Below the pieces are notes generated by a model. It worked only from the letters and a program-made list of their open reading frames with translations. It had not been told where the DNA came from and did no database searches. Positions 26,653 through 34,057 of a stretch of 64,000 nt of DNA are shown piece after piece. The stretch is taken from the NCBI RefSeq assembly GCF_003312875.1, contig NZ_CP015163.1, forward strand, positions 2,604,001 to 2,668,000, read 5' to 3'. Every line of letters begins with the position of its first letter. Position 1 is the first letter of the stretch. Made by a program: the position numbers and the translations under genes. This DNA is from Amycolatopsis albispora (GTDB lineage Bacteria; Actinomycetota; Actinomycetes; Mycobacteriales; Pseudonocardiaceae).

Positions 26653-28023
26653 ATGACAGCGCCTCCCGGCGAGAACGGCGGCTCGGCGGACAAGCCAGCC
26701 ACGGCGGAACCCGCTGCGCCGTCGCCGTCTCCCGAGCCATCGGCAGAGGCGCCGGTGCCGGAGGGCAACTCGACGTCGCAAGAGTCCGCGGACGGTACCG
26801 CCGAACCGACGTCCCAGGAACAGGGCGACCCACCTCCGACCGACGCCGGTTCCGAACCGGCTGGCGACAACGCTCAGGAAAACGGGTCCCCGGAGCAGTC
26901 CGGCCAGGAGGCCACCACCGAGGGGGACGAAGAGAAGGTCCCCGGGACCATTCCCGGCGCGGACATGGAGGAGGTGAACGACGAGGACACGCGGCCACGC
27001 CCCGGCGAAGAGGGGTTCATCGGACCCGTCGCGCCGGAAGACCGGCAGAACGGTTCCTCGGGAGGTTCACTCGACTCCATTATCGAGCAGTTGCAGGGCA
27101 CCAAGCGCGATTCCGACCACGCCCATTCCGAGGGTGACCGCGGCAGCCGCGACGTCATCGATTCCTGGCTGGACCCCAACCAGGACCCGGCGCGCGACCG
27201 GACCGGCCGCACGCTCGACGAGACCAGAGCGGTCGGCGATTCCGCGGACGCGCTGGGGCAGCAGGTCGGCCGCACCCAGGAGCAGATCGACGCGGCCCGG
27301 CGGGAGATCGAAAAGAGCGATCAGGACGCGGGATCGGCCGGCCTGCTCCAATCGCTGCTCGGCAGCGGTGAAAGCGACGTCGTGGATCAGCGCGCTCAGG
27401 AACTGGCCGCGGCCGAACGCGAACGGATCGCCCATCAGACCGCGGACCAGATACGGAACGACCCGGCCTGGGACCAGCTCGAAACCGCGCCGCATCGCAA
27501 TCCCGAGGTCCTCGCTGGGGCCGACATCCTGGCGAATGCGGGCGCCGGTGTCGACGGCGCCCAGCTGGCACAGGAAGCGGCGCGCAAGGCGGACTGGTGG
27601 TCCGGGATCGCTGCCCGGGCCAGGGAGTACCTGCCCAATTCGGACGTACAACGCCATGTCACTCTGCACGGCCAGGTGGGCCGTGGCGAATCGAACGCGC
27701 TTCATTTCTCGAATGTCAGCAAGCTCGCCAATGTCGCGAGCAAATTCGGCGGGCCGGTGCTCGGCCTTCCGCTTGCCGGGCAGGCCATCGACAACGACAT
27801 CGCCGACGGCGAGTCGGTGGCGCAGGCCTACTGGTCGAACGGGGCCGGCTGGGGCGCGAGCGCACTGACCGGGCTTGCCATCGGCGCGTCCGTGGGTGGC
27901 CCGGTCGGCGCGGTGCTGGGCGCGATCGGCGGAGCCGCGGCGGGCGCGGTCACCTCCGGCGCGATCGACAACTGGTTCGAGCACGGTTCACTGGTGGCGC
28001 CCCAGCGGAGTCCGCAGGCATGA
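26653..28023 (+). CDS. Putative type VII effector, paralogue B (glycine-zipper tip)
   Basis: A protein of 456 residues. Residues 1-140 are disordered and acidic (PSPSPEPSAEAP ... EEVNDEDTRPRPGEEG). The module at about 177-280 holds DRTGRTLDET, a coiled-coil-like helix, DAGSAGLLQSLLGSGESDVV and ERIAHQTADQIRNDPAW, matching the divergent paralogue A residue by residue over about 95 positions. The C-terminal part is different: a mixed segment (YLPNSDVQRHVTLHGQVG) and a hydrophobic glycine-zipper stretch (GASALTGLAIGASVGG, then GAVLGAIGGAAAGA) that could insert in a membrane. ATG 26653 has GGAGG seven bases upstream. I infer a secreted, perhaps membrane-active effector. Confidence 0.7.
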   Translation: MTAPPGENGGSADKPATAEPAAPSPSPEPSAEAPVPEGNSTSQESADGTAEPTSQEQGDPPPTDAGSEPAGDNAQENGSPEQSGQEATTEGDEEKVPGTIPGADMEEVNDEDTRPRPGEEGFIGPVAPEDRQNGSSGGSLDSIIEQLQGTKRDSDHAHSEGDRGSRDVIDSWLDPNQDPARDRTGRTLDETRAVGDSADALGQQVGRTQEQIDAARREIEKSDQDAGSAGLLQSLLGSGESDVVDQRAQELAAAERERIAHQTADQIRNDPAWDQLETAPHRNPEVLAGADILANAGAGVDGAQLAQEAARKADWWSGIAARAREYLPNSDVQRHVTLHGQVGRGESNALHFSNVSKLANVASKFGGPVLGLPLAGQAIDNDIADGESVAQAYWSNGAGWGASALTGLAIGASVGGPVGAVLGAIGGAAAGAVTSGAIDNWFEHGSLVAPQRSPQA

Positions 28024-28307
28024 TCTCCCCCGAAGAACCAGACGAGCTCCCACCCTTCGTTTTTGTCCCCTGTGCCACGCATGTGAAGGATCCGGCGGAC
28101 GCCGTCGTCGAATTTCGCCGCGTGAACGACGATCGGCTGGCGCTGATGGTGTACTCGTCACTCGACCAGCTGCGCTCTTGCTGCGGAGAACAGCAGCCAT
28201 GGCTGCGAATACCCACGCCCGTGCTCGAGCACCTCCAGGACGTCCAGCCGTTCGAGCTGGTCCTCCTCGATGTTGTCATCCCGCCAGAACTCCGTACCAC
28301 TGCCTGA
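28020..28307 (+). CDS. SAV_915/SseB-like small protein
   Basis: A protein of 95 residues whose ATG overlaps the stop of paralogue B (ATGA), so it is translationally coupled. The pattern FVFVPCATHV ... ALMVYSSLDQLRSCCGEQQPWLRIP ... LLDVVIP resembles the small SseB-like proteins (SAV_915 type) found in actinomycetes, often next to type VII substrates. The role of that family is unknown. Coupling to the large gene suggests a chaperone or immunity partner. Confidence 0.65.
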   Translation: MISPEEPDELPPFVFVPCATHVKDPADAVVEFRRVNDDRLALMVYSSLDQLRSCCGEQQPWLRIPTPVLEHLQDVQPFELVLLDVVIPPELRTTA

Positions 28308-28325
28308 TCTGCGAAGGAGGGCGAC

Positions 28326-28667
28326 TTGACCCGCTACGACATGGATCCCGACGGGGTCAGCCACGGCATCAACCGGTTCCGCGCCGCCGGGGAGGCGTTC
28401 GAGTCGGCCTGGCAGGCCCGCCGGGCGGCCCTCGCCGCCAGTGCGTCCGGCCTGGGCGGCGACGTGATGACCCAGGCGTTCCTTTCGCGCTACCTGCCGA
28501 TCGCCGAACGCCTGATGGCACGCGCCGACGGCCTGTCCGGCTCCTACCGCGGCGCGTGCGACGACATGCAGTGCTGCGTCGACGACTACCTGGCCGCGAA
28601 CACCGAGGGCACCGCCACCGTCCACCGGCTCACCGGCGGCGACGAGCGGCCGTCCGCCGCGCCCTGA
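28326..28667 (+). CDS. WXG-like small type VII protein
   Basis: A protein of 113 residues with the two-helix pattern of WXG100/EspC-like proteins (MDPDGVSHGINRFRAAGEAFESAWQARRAAL, a Gly-rich turn at LGGD, then IAERLMARADGLSGSYRGACDDM). The turn lacks a proper W-x-G. TTG 28326 is preferred because GAAGGAGGG (28313-28321) sits four bases upstream; ATG 28341 is the alternative. It ends the paralogue B operon and would supply a helical-hairpin partner for secretion. It converges with the AAA gene. Confidence 0.75.
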   Translation: MTRYDMDPDGVSHGINRFRAAGEAFESAWQARRAALAASASGLGGDVMTQAFLSRYLPIAERLMARADGLSGSYRGACDDMQCCVDDYLAANTEGTATVHRLTGGDERPSAAP

Positions 28668-28676
28668 CCCACGTGG

Positions 28677-30335
28677 TCACCCCGACGAGCGGCCGATGGC
28701 GGCCAGCACGTCCGCACGACGCAGCTCACGCAGTTCGCCGGGCTCCGGGATCCGGCCGAGCGCGCGCAGCCGGCCCGACTGCGCCTTCCGCACGGCCTCG
28801 AACAGCTTGCGCGCGTCGCGGGCGTTGCCGAAGCCCGGTTCGGCGGCGAGTCGCCGGAAGTGCGCGGTGAGCGCGGGCGCGGCGGCGGGGTCGAGCTCGT
28901 AGTCGCCCGCGGTGACCATCCGGGCGATGATGCGGACCAGTTCGTCCGGCGTGTAGTCCTCGAACTCCACGGTCTTGGCGAACCGCGAGGACAGACCGGG
29001 GTTCGCCGCGAGGAACTGGCGCATCTCGTCGGTGTAGCCCGCGACGATCACCGCGATCTCCTCCCGGTGGTCCTCCATCAGCTTCACCAGCGTGTCGATG
29101 GCTTCCTGCCCGAAGTCGCCGCCGCTGCCGGACTGCCGGGACAGCGTGTACGCCTCGTCGATGAACAGCACCCCGCCGAGCGACTCCTCGAACACCACCG
29201 CGGTTTTCTCGGCCGTGTGCCCGATGTACTGGCCCACCAGGTCCCGGCGGGACACTTCGCGGAACTCGCCCCGCGGCAGCACGCCGAGCTCACGGAGCAG
29301 CTTGCCGTAGGAGCGGGCGACCGTGGTCTTCCCGGTGCCGGGGGCGCCCGCGAAGATCAGGTGGTGGCTCAGCGCGCTGGTGGCCAGCCCGGCCCGCGCC
29401 CGCCACCCGTTCACCTGGATCTCGTCGACGAGCGAGCGCACCTCGGCCTTGACGCCCGGCAGCCCGACCATGCCGTCCAGTTCGGTGAGCAGGGTGTCCA
29501 GCGGGCTGGCCCCGCCGAGCAGCTCGGTGGGTTCGGCCACGATCCGCGCCGTCGCCGCGCTGTCGAGCCGGATCGCCGGCTCGGCGGTGTTGCCGATGTC
29601 GCACGCTTCGATCGAGCCGCCGCAGCCGGGACCCACCTCGATGCCGACACCGCGGGCGTCGCGCACCGAGGTGTGCTTCAGCACGGGTTCGCTGCGGTGG
29701 GCCACCACGATCGCCGCGTGCCCGGTACGGCTGACCCGGCAGTTCCGCACCGAGGGCCGCGCGTGCTGGTAGATGTAGATGCCGCGCTGACCGCAGCCGC
29801 TGATCTTGCACGAACGCAGCACCGGATCGGCACCGAGGCCGATGACCACGCCGTCCGCGGCGACGTCTTCGATGGTGACGTTCTCCACCACACCGGACGT
29901 GCCTTCCATCACCAGCCCCTGTTCCGCGCCGGTGATGGTCACGTCCCTGATCGTCAACGGCCCCGGCCCGCGCACGGCCACTCCCGTCCCCCGGCCTGCC
30001 TGCACGGTGCAGCCCGCCAGGGTCAGCTCGGCGTTCTCGGCCTGCACCGCCGCCGCGTCCCCGCCGCGCACGTTCACCCCGTGCACGGCCAGCGTGCCAC
30101 CGCGGGCGAGCAGCACCGGCACGTCGGCGCCGGTGCCGTCGAGCAGCACCTCGGCACCGCCCGCCGCGCGCAGCGTGAGGCGGCGCCCGGCCAGCTCGAG
30201 GGTCTCGGCGTAGGTCCCGGCCGCGATCGAGACACACGCGCCGTCGGGTGCGTCGAGCACCGCCTCACCGAGCGTGGGATACGCGCCGTGCCCCGCGGGG
30301 TCGACGAGCAGGGTGCGGCCTGCGGACGTGGTCAT
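28677..30335 (-). CDS. Beta-helix/AAA ATPase fusion, EccA/CbxX-like
   Basis: A protein of 552 residues. The first 290 form a right-handed parallel beta-helix with many short repeats (for example VRGGDAAAVQAENAELTLAGC, SGCGQRGIYIYQHARP). A CbxX/CfxQ-type AAA domain follows, with Walker A GAPGTGKTT (about 326-334), Walker B VLFIDEAYTL (about 390) and a C-terminal lid. The same AAA family includes EccA, the cytoplasmic ATPase of mycobacterial ESX systems that releases substrates from EspG. Here the beta-helix replaces the TPR domain of EccA. ATG 30335 has GGAGG upstream and shares a base with the stop of the LuxR-type gene. I infer a substrate-handling role. Confidence 0.85.
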   Translation of the reverse strand: MTTSAGRTLLVDPAGHGAYPTLGEAVLDAPDGACVSIAAGTYAETLELAGRRLTLRAAGGAEVLLDGTGADVPVLLARGGTLAVHGVNVRGGDAAAVQAENAELTLAGCTVQAGRGTGVAVRGPGPLTIRDVTITGAEQGLVMEGTSGVVENVTIEDVAADGVVIGLGADPVLRSCKISGCGQRGIYIYQHARPSVRNCRVSRTGHAAIVVAHRSEPVLKHTSVRDARGVGIEVGPGCGGSIEACDIGNTAEPAIRLDSAATARIVAEPTELLGGASPLDTLLTELDGMVGLPGVKAEVRSLVDEIQVNGWRARAGLATSALSHHLIFAGAPGTGKTTVARSYGKLLRELGVLPRGEFREVSRRDLVGQYIGHTAEKTAVVFEESLGGVLFIDEAYTLSRQSGSGGDFGQEAIDTLVKLMEDHREEIAVIVAGYTDEMRQFLAANPGLSSRFAKTVEFEDYTPDELVRIIARMVTAGDYELDPAAAPALTAHFRRLAAEPGFGNARDARKLFEAVRKAQSGRLRALGRIPEPGELRELRRADVLAAIGRSSG

Positions 30336-31012
30336 CAGCGTGCCTCCTCGGCCAGCCAGCCGCGGTCCGCGGCCTTCACCCCCGCCTGGAACCGGCTGCG
30401 GGCACCGAGCCGGTTCATCAGGCTCGACACCATCCGGCGCACCGTGCGCACCGAGACGCCGAGCGCGGCCGCGGCCGATTCGTCGGTGCGGCCCGCGCAG
30501 AGCAGCGTGAGCAACTCCCGGTCGCGTTCGGACAGCTCGGCGGCTTCGGGCAGGTCGCTCCCGGTGAACGGCACCGCGACCGGCCACAGCCGCTCGACGA
30601 GTTCGGTGATGGCCGACACCACGCTGGGCAGCCGGACCACCGCGACATCGTGGGCGCCCTCGTCGGGCAGCATCGCCAGCGTCCCGTCGACCACCAGCGC
30701 TTCCACCGGGACCGCGGGCATCGTGCGGATCAGCACCCCCTGCCTGGCGAGCCTGCCGAACCGCCGCGCCGGTCCCGCCGTGGTCCGCACGTGGTCGGGC
30801 ACCAGCATGCGGTAGCGGATCCCGCGGCCCAGGATGACCTGCTCGGTCCGGTGCGCCGCCATCACCGGGTCGGCCAGCATGCTGACCACCAGCACCTCCC
30901 GTTGCGCGGTGACCAGGGTGCCCGCCACCTTGGCGTGCCGGGACAACAGCACGCGGGGCGGGTCGCCGTGGACGGGGGCGAGCCGGGGTATCTCCTGGGG
31001 CGAGGACATCAT
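30335..31012 (-). CDS. LuxR-type regulator inside the ESX operon
   Basis: A regulator of 225 residues. The C-terminal LuxR HTH (ELSERDRELLTLLCAGRTDESAAAALGVSVRTVRRMVSSL) is complete. The N-terminal part has no receiver signature; it looks like a phospholipase-D-like or TrmB-like sensor pattern (ILGRGIRYRMLVPDHVRTT ... RTMPAVPVEALVVDGTLAML), common in actinomycete regulators. ATG 31012 has GGAGGG upstream. It overlaps the EccE-like gene at its start and the AAA gene at its end, so it is made with them and may feed back on the operon. Confidence 0.82.
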   Translation of the reverse strand: MMSSPQEIPRLAPVHGDPPRVLLSRHAKVAGTLVTAQREVLVVSMLADPVMAAHRTEQVILGRGIRYRMLVPDHVRTTAGPARRFGRLARQGVLIRTMPAVPVEALVVDGTLAMLPDEGAHDVAVVRLPSVVSAITELVERLWPVAVPFTGSDLPEAAELSERDRELLTLLCAGRTDESAAAALGVSVRTVRRMVSSLMNRLGARSRFQAGVKAADRGWLAEEAR

Positions 31013-32289
31013 GGGTTCCCTCCGATGGGCAGCGAAGCGGCGACGGCGAGCGCGTGCTGGTTGTCCATCCGGTCCAGCCGCACCCCGGGCACCGGCAGCC
31101 GCAGGAGCCGGTCGGCGGCGGCGTCCACGACGGCATCGGCGGTAGCCGCGACCCGCAGCACACCGGTGTGCTCGGGCAGGGTGATCGAGATGGTGCACGC
31201 CACCCCGGGAACCGCGGCGAGCAGCCGGTGCAGCACGTCCAGCCGCGCGGGCAGCGGGCGGGTGCCGAGGCCGGAGAGCCGGAGGCCAACCTGGGCCACC
31301 GGCCCGGCCCGCCAGTACCGCCGTTCCTCCCGGAGCGAGCCCCGGCCCGGCCCGGTGTGGCTGAGCCCGACCAGCGTGGCCAGCAGCTCCGCTTCGGTCA
31401 GCGCCGCTGCCGCCAGGCCGGCACCGCGAAGCTTCCGGTGCAGCTTGCGCACCGTGTTGCCGAGTGCGACGAGCAGTTCGCCGTCTTCGGCGAAGTTCGG
31501 TTCGCGCAGCATCCGCACGGCCAGCCAGGCTCTGGTCTCCTCGGCGGGCCGGGGGCCGCGGTGCAGCACGAGCTGTGCCCGGACGGCGGGCAGGGTGGTG
31601 CCGGTGTCGGTGCTGGTGTCACTGATGTCGGCCAGCGGCGCGCCGGACAGCGCGAACCTGGCGAGCGCGACCGGGGCGATGTCGACCGGGCGGAGCACGG
31701 CGAGCAGTTCCTCGAACCGGCTGATCACCCCGGTGGGTATTCCGGCGAGTTCGACGGTGCGCACCCCGGCGCTGGGCGCCAGGCCGCTCAACAGGGCCGC
31801 GGCACCACCGGTCTCGGGCAGTTCCCTGGTGCGACGCCGCGCCAGCAGCCGCGCGGTGGACATCAGCTCGTCGGAGAGCCAGCGGCCCCGCACCCGCACG
31901 GCGGTCCAGGTCAGCAGGATCGCGGCGGCCAGCAGCAGGCCGGTCGCCACGGGCCAGGGCCTGCCGATCGCGAGCACCACCAGTACCAGTGCGAGCTGCC
32001 AGCAGACGATGCGCAGCACCGGCAGTTCCAGCGGCCTCCGGCGGGCGGGCGGTGGCGGAGGGGGTGGCTGGATCGGATTCGCCTGCCCGCTGCTGGCAGC
32101 CGCGGCACGCGCGGGCTCCGGCCCGGAGGTGGGCTGGGCCGTAGCCGCCGCCGGGACCACCGGACGTGGCCGGGGCACGGCGATCCGGGCGGCGGCGACG
32201 GTCGCGACGGGCACAGCGGAGGCGGCGGGTGCGGCACGCTCAGCGCGTTCTGCCGCACCGGTCCCCTGCGCGGCGCTCATCTCGGACAT
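31009..32289 (-). CDS. EccE-like type VII secretion protein
   Basis: A protein of 426 residues. A Pro/Ala-rich cytoplasmic start with a run of Pro precedes two adjacent membrane helices (about residues 92-130: LRIVCWQLALVLVVLAIG and PVATGLLLAAAILLTW). A mixed soluble domain of 290 residues follows (GVRTVELAGIPTGVISRFEELL, ARAWLAVRML-like, WRAGPVAQVGLRLSG). Two N-terminal helices plus this domain fit EccE, a peripheral part of the ESX membrane complex. It starts one base after the SARP gene ends. Family assignment is by architecture and context, since EccE diverges strongly. Confidence 0.72.
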   Translation of the reverse strand: MSEMSAAQGTGAAERAERAAPAASAVPVATVAAARIAVPRPRPVVPAAATAQPTSGPEPARAAAASSGQANPIQPPPPPPPARRRPLELPVLRIVCWQLALVLVVLAIGRPWPVATGLLLAAAILLTWTAVRVRGRWLSDELMSTARLLARRRTRELPETGGAAALLSGLAPSAGVRTVELAGIPTGVISRFEELLAVLRPVDIAPVALARFALSGAPLADISDTSTDTGTTLPAVRAQLVLHRGPRPAEETRAWLAVRMLREPNFAEDGELLVALGNTVRKLHRKLRGAGLAAAALTEAELLATLVGLSHTGPGRGSLREERRYWRAGPVAQVGLRLSGLGTRPLPARLDVLHRLLAAVPGVACTISITLPEHTGVLRVAATADAVVDAAADRLLRLPVPGVRLDRMDNQHALAVAASLPIGGNP

Positions 32290-32290
32290 C

Positions 32291-33970
32291 TCAAGCCACC
32301 CACGCCGCCGCGGCCGTCACGGCTGCCGGACCGCAGTCCCGGCAGCGCGCGTAGTGGTACACGAGCCGGTGGCCGCGATAACGACCGCCGGGGAGCGCGT
32401 CGAGCAGGCCGGCGTCCACCAGTGCCTCCAGCACTCCCCGTGTGGCGGCCGCAGTGCCGCCAAGCGCCTTTGTGGCGTCGTCACAAGCGAATTCGCCGGG
32501 CAGCTCCCCGAGCGCCCGCAGGGCCGAACGTCCAGCCAGGGGCAGCGCGGCCCACGCCGTGGCGAGTGCGTGCCGGTAACCGTCACCGGCACCGCCGAGC
32601 ACCTGACACGGCGTTGCCGACATCCTCGGCGTCCCCAGTGGACGAGTGCACAGGCTGGTGCTCACGTCCCGCAGCGCGGCCGGTATTCCACCGCAGAGCG
32701 CGAGCAGTGCCTCGCCGACGCTGTGGTGCGGATCGCCCGTGGCGGCCCGGACCAGCGCGACGGAGTCCGATGTGGACAGTGGACCGAGGCCGATCCGCAC
32801 CGCGCCGTCGATGTGCCAGTCGCGGTTCCGGGTGGTGATCAGCGTGCGGCAGGCCGGTCCGGCGGGCAGCAGCGGTTCGACCTGACCGGGGCCAGCGGCG
32901 TCGTCGAACACCAGCAGCACCCGGCGGTGTGCCAGCTCGCAGCGCCACAGCGCGGCGCGCTCGTCCACCGTGCCGGGCATCAACGCGCCCGGAACGCCGA
33001 TGCGTCTCAGCTGTGTGCCGAGCGCGTCGAACACTGCCAGCGGCCGCGTGCTGCCGTGCAAGTCAAGAAAAAGCTGTCCGCCGGGGAAGGCACGAGCGAG
33101 TTTGTGCGCGGCGTGCACGGCCAGTGCGGTCTTGCCGATGCCGGGCTGGCCGTCGATGAGCACCACGCCGGTCGCGCGGCCGATGGTGTTCAGGTCGGCG
33201 GTGCGACCGGTGAACCACGGGGTGTCGCGGGGCAGTTCATGGCGGTTGCGCGCCGGTTCGAGCGCGGCCAGGTACGCGGCGGTGAGGGCGCGGCCGGGCC
33301 CGATGCCGAGTTCGGCGGAGAGGACCTGGCTCGCCTGAAGGTAGGCGCGCACCGCCTCGGCGCGCCTGCCCATCGTGTGCAGTGCGCGCACGAGGCTCGT
33401 CCACGCGGTTTCGCGCAGCGGATCCTGCTCGGTGAGCGCACGCAGGGTGCGCACGGCGTCGCCGGCGCGGCCGAGCGCGAGCTGCGCGTCGGCGAGTTCC
33501 TCCCGCAGTTGCCCGCGCAGCTCCTCGAATTCGTCGGCGGCGCAGCCCACCGGCAGGCCGTCGAAAGCGAAACCGCGCCACCACCCGAGCGCGGTCTGGT
33601 ACGCCGCGACCGCGGTGCCGAACTCACCCGCCCTGGCGGCCGCACGGGCCGCCGCCGCCCGCTCAGCGACGCGCTGGGTGTCCAGCTCCCCGTGGCCGAG
33701 CCGCAGCCGGTAACGGCCGGGGGCGCTTTCGATCCTGGCCTCACCCAGTACGCGGCGCAGCTGCCACACGTAGGTCTTCAGGTTCGACTCGGCGGAGGCG
33801 GGCGCGGCCGCGTCCTGCCAGGTCGCTTCGATCAGCTGGGCACTGGTGAGCCACGCGTTGGGGCGCAGCAGCAACGTGGCCAGCAGGGTCGCGGCCTTGC
33901 CGTGGCCGAGCCGATGTACCTCACCGTCGCGGCCGTGCACCTCCAACGGCCCCAGGGTATGGAAGAGCAT
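32291..33970 (-). CDS. SARP regulator with NB-ARC domain, head of the ESX operon
   Basis: A regulator of 559 residues. A winged-helix OmpR-like DNA-binding domain (residues 3-92, LGPLEVHGRDGEVHRLGHGKAATLLATLLLRPN) and a bacterial transcriptional activation domain (about 97-240) make a SARP. An NB-ARC ATPase follows with P-loop GQPGIGKT (274-281) and VLLVFDDA. Its last part has a Cys pair (CRDCGPA) and lacks TPRs. It is the first gene of a tightly packed operon with EccE-like, LuxR-type and AAA genes, which suggests it governs this ESX system. ATG 33970 has a weak GGGCGG upstream. Confidence 0.87.
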   Translation of the reverse strand: MLFHTLGPLEVHGRDGEVHRLGHGKAATLLATLLLRPNAWLTSAQLIEATWQDAAAPASAESNLKTYVWQLRRVLGEARIESAPGRYRLRLGHGELDTQRVAERAAAARAAARAGEFGTAVAAYQTALGWWRGFAFDGLPVGCAADEFEELRGQLREELADAQLALGRAGDAVRTLRALTEQDPLRETAWTSLVRALHTMGRRAEAVRAYLQASQVLSAELGIGPGRALTAAYLAALEPARNRHELPRDTPWFTGRTADLNTIGRATGVVLIDGQPGIGKTALAVHAAHKLARAFPGGQLFLDLHGSTRPLAVFDALGTQLRRIGVPGALMPGTVDERAALWRCELAHRRVLLVFDDAAGPGQVEPLLPAGPACRTLITTRNRDWHIDGAVRIGLGPLSTSDSVALVRAATGDPHHSVGEALLALCGGIPAALRDVSTSLCTRPLGTPRMSATPCQVLGGAGDGYRHALATAWAALPLAGRSALRALGELPGEFACDDATKALGGTAAATRGVLEALVDAGLLDALPGGRYRGHRLVYHYARCRDCGPAAVTAAAAWVA

Positions 33971-34057
33971 GCCGCCCAGCGTGCCGAGCCCAACATGAGG
34001 TTTTGATGACAGCGGCGCATGGACCTTTTCTGTACCGGCGCGCCTTACCCTCGCCGC

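Noticed and set aside
26144..26998. Open frame across the divergent spacer of the effector pair
   Set aside because: It crosses the starts of both genes out of frame, and codon use in the spacer is not gene-like.
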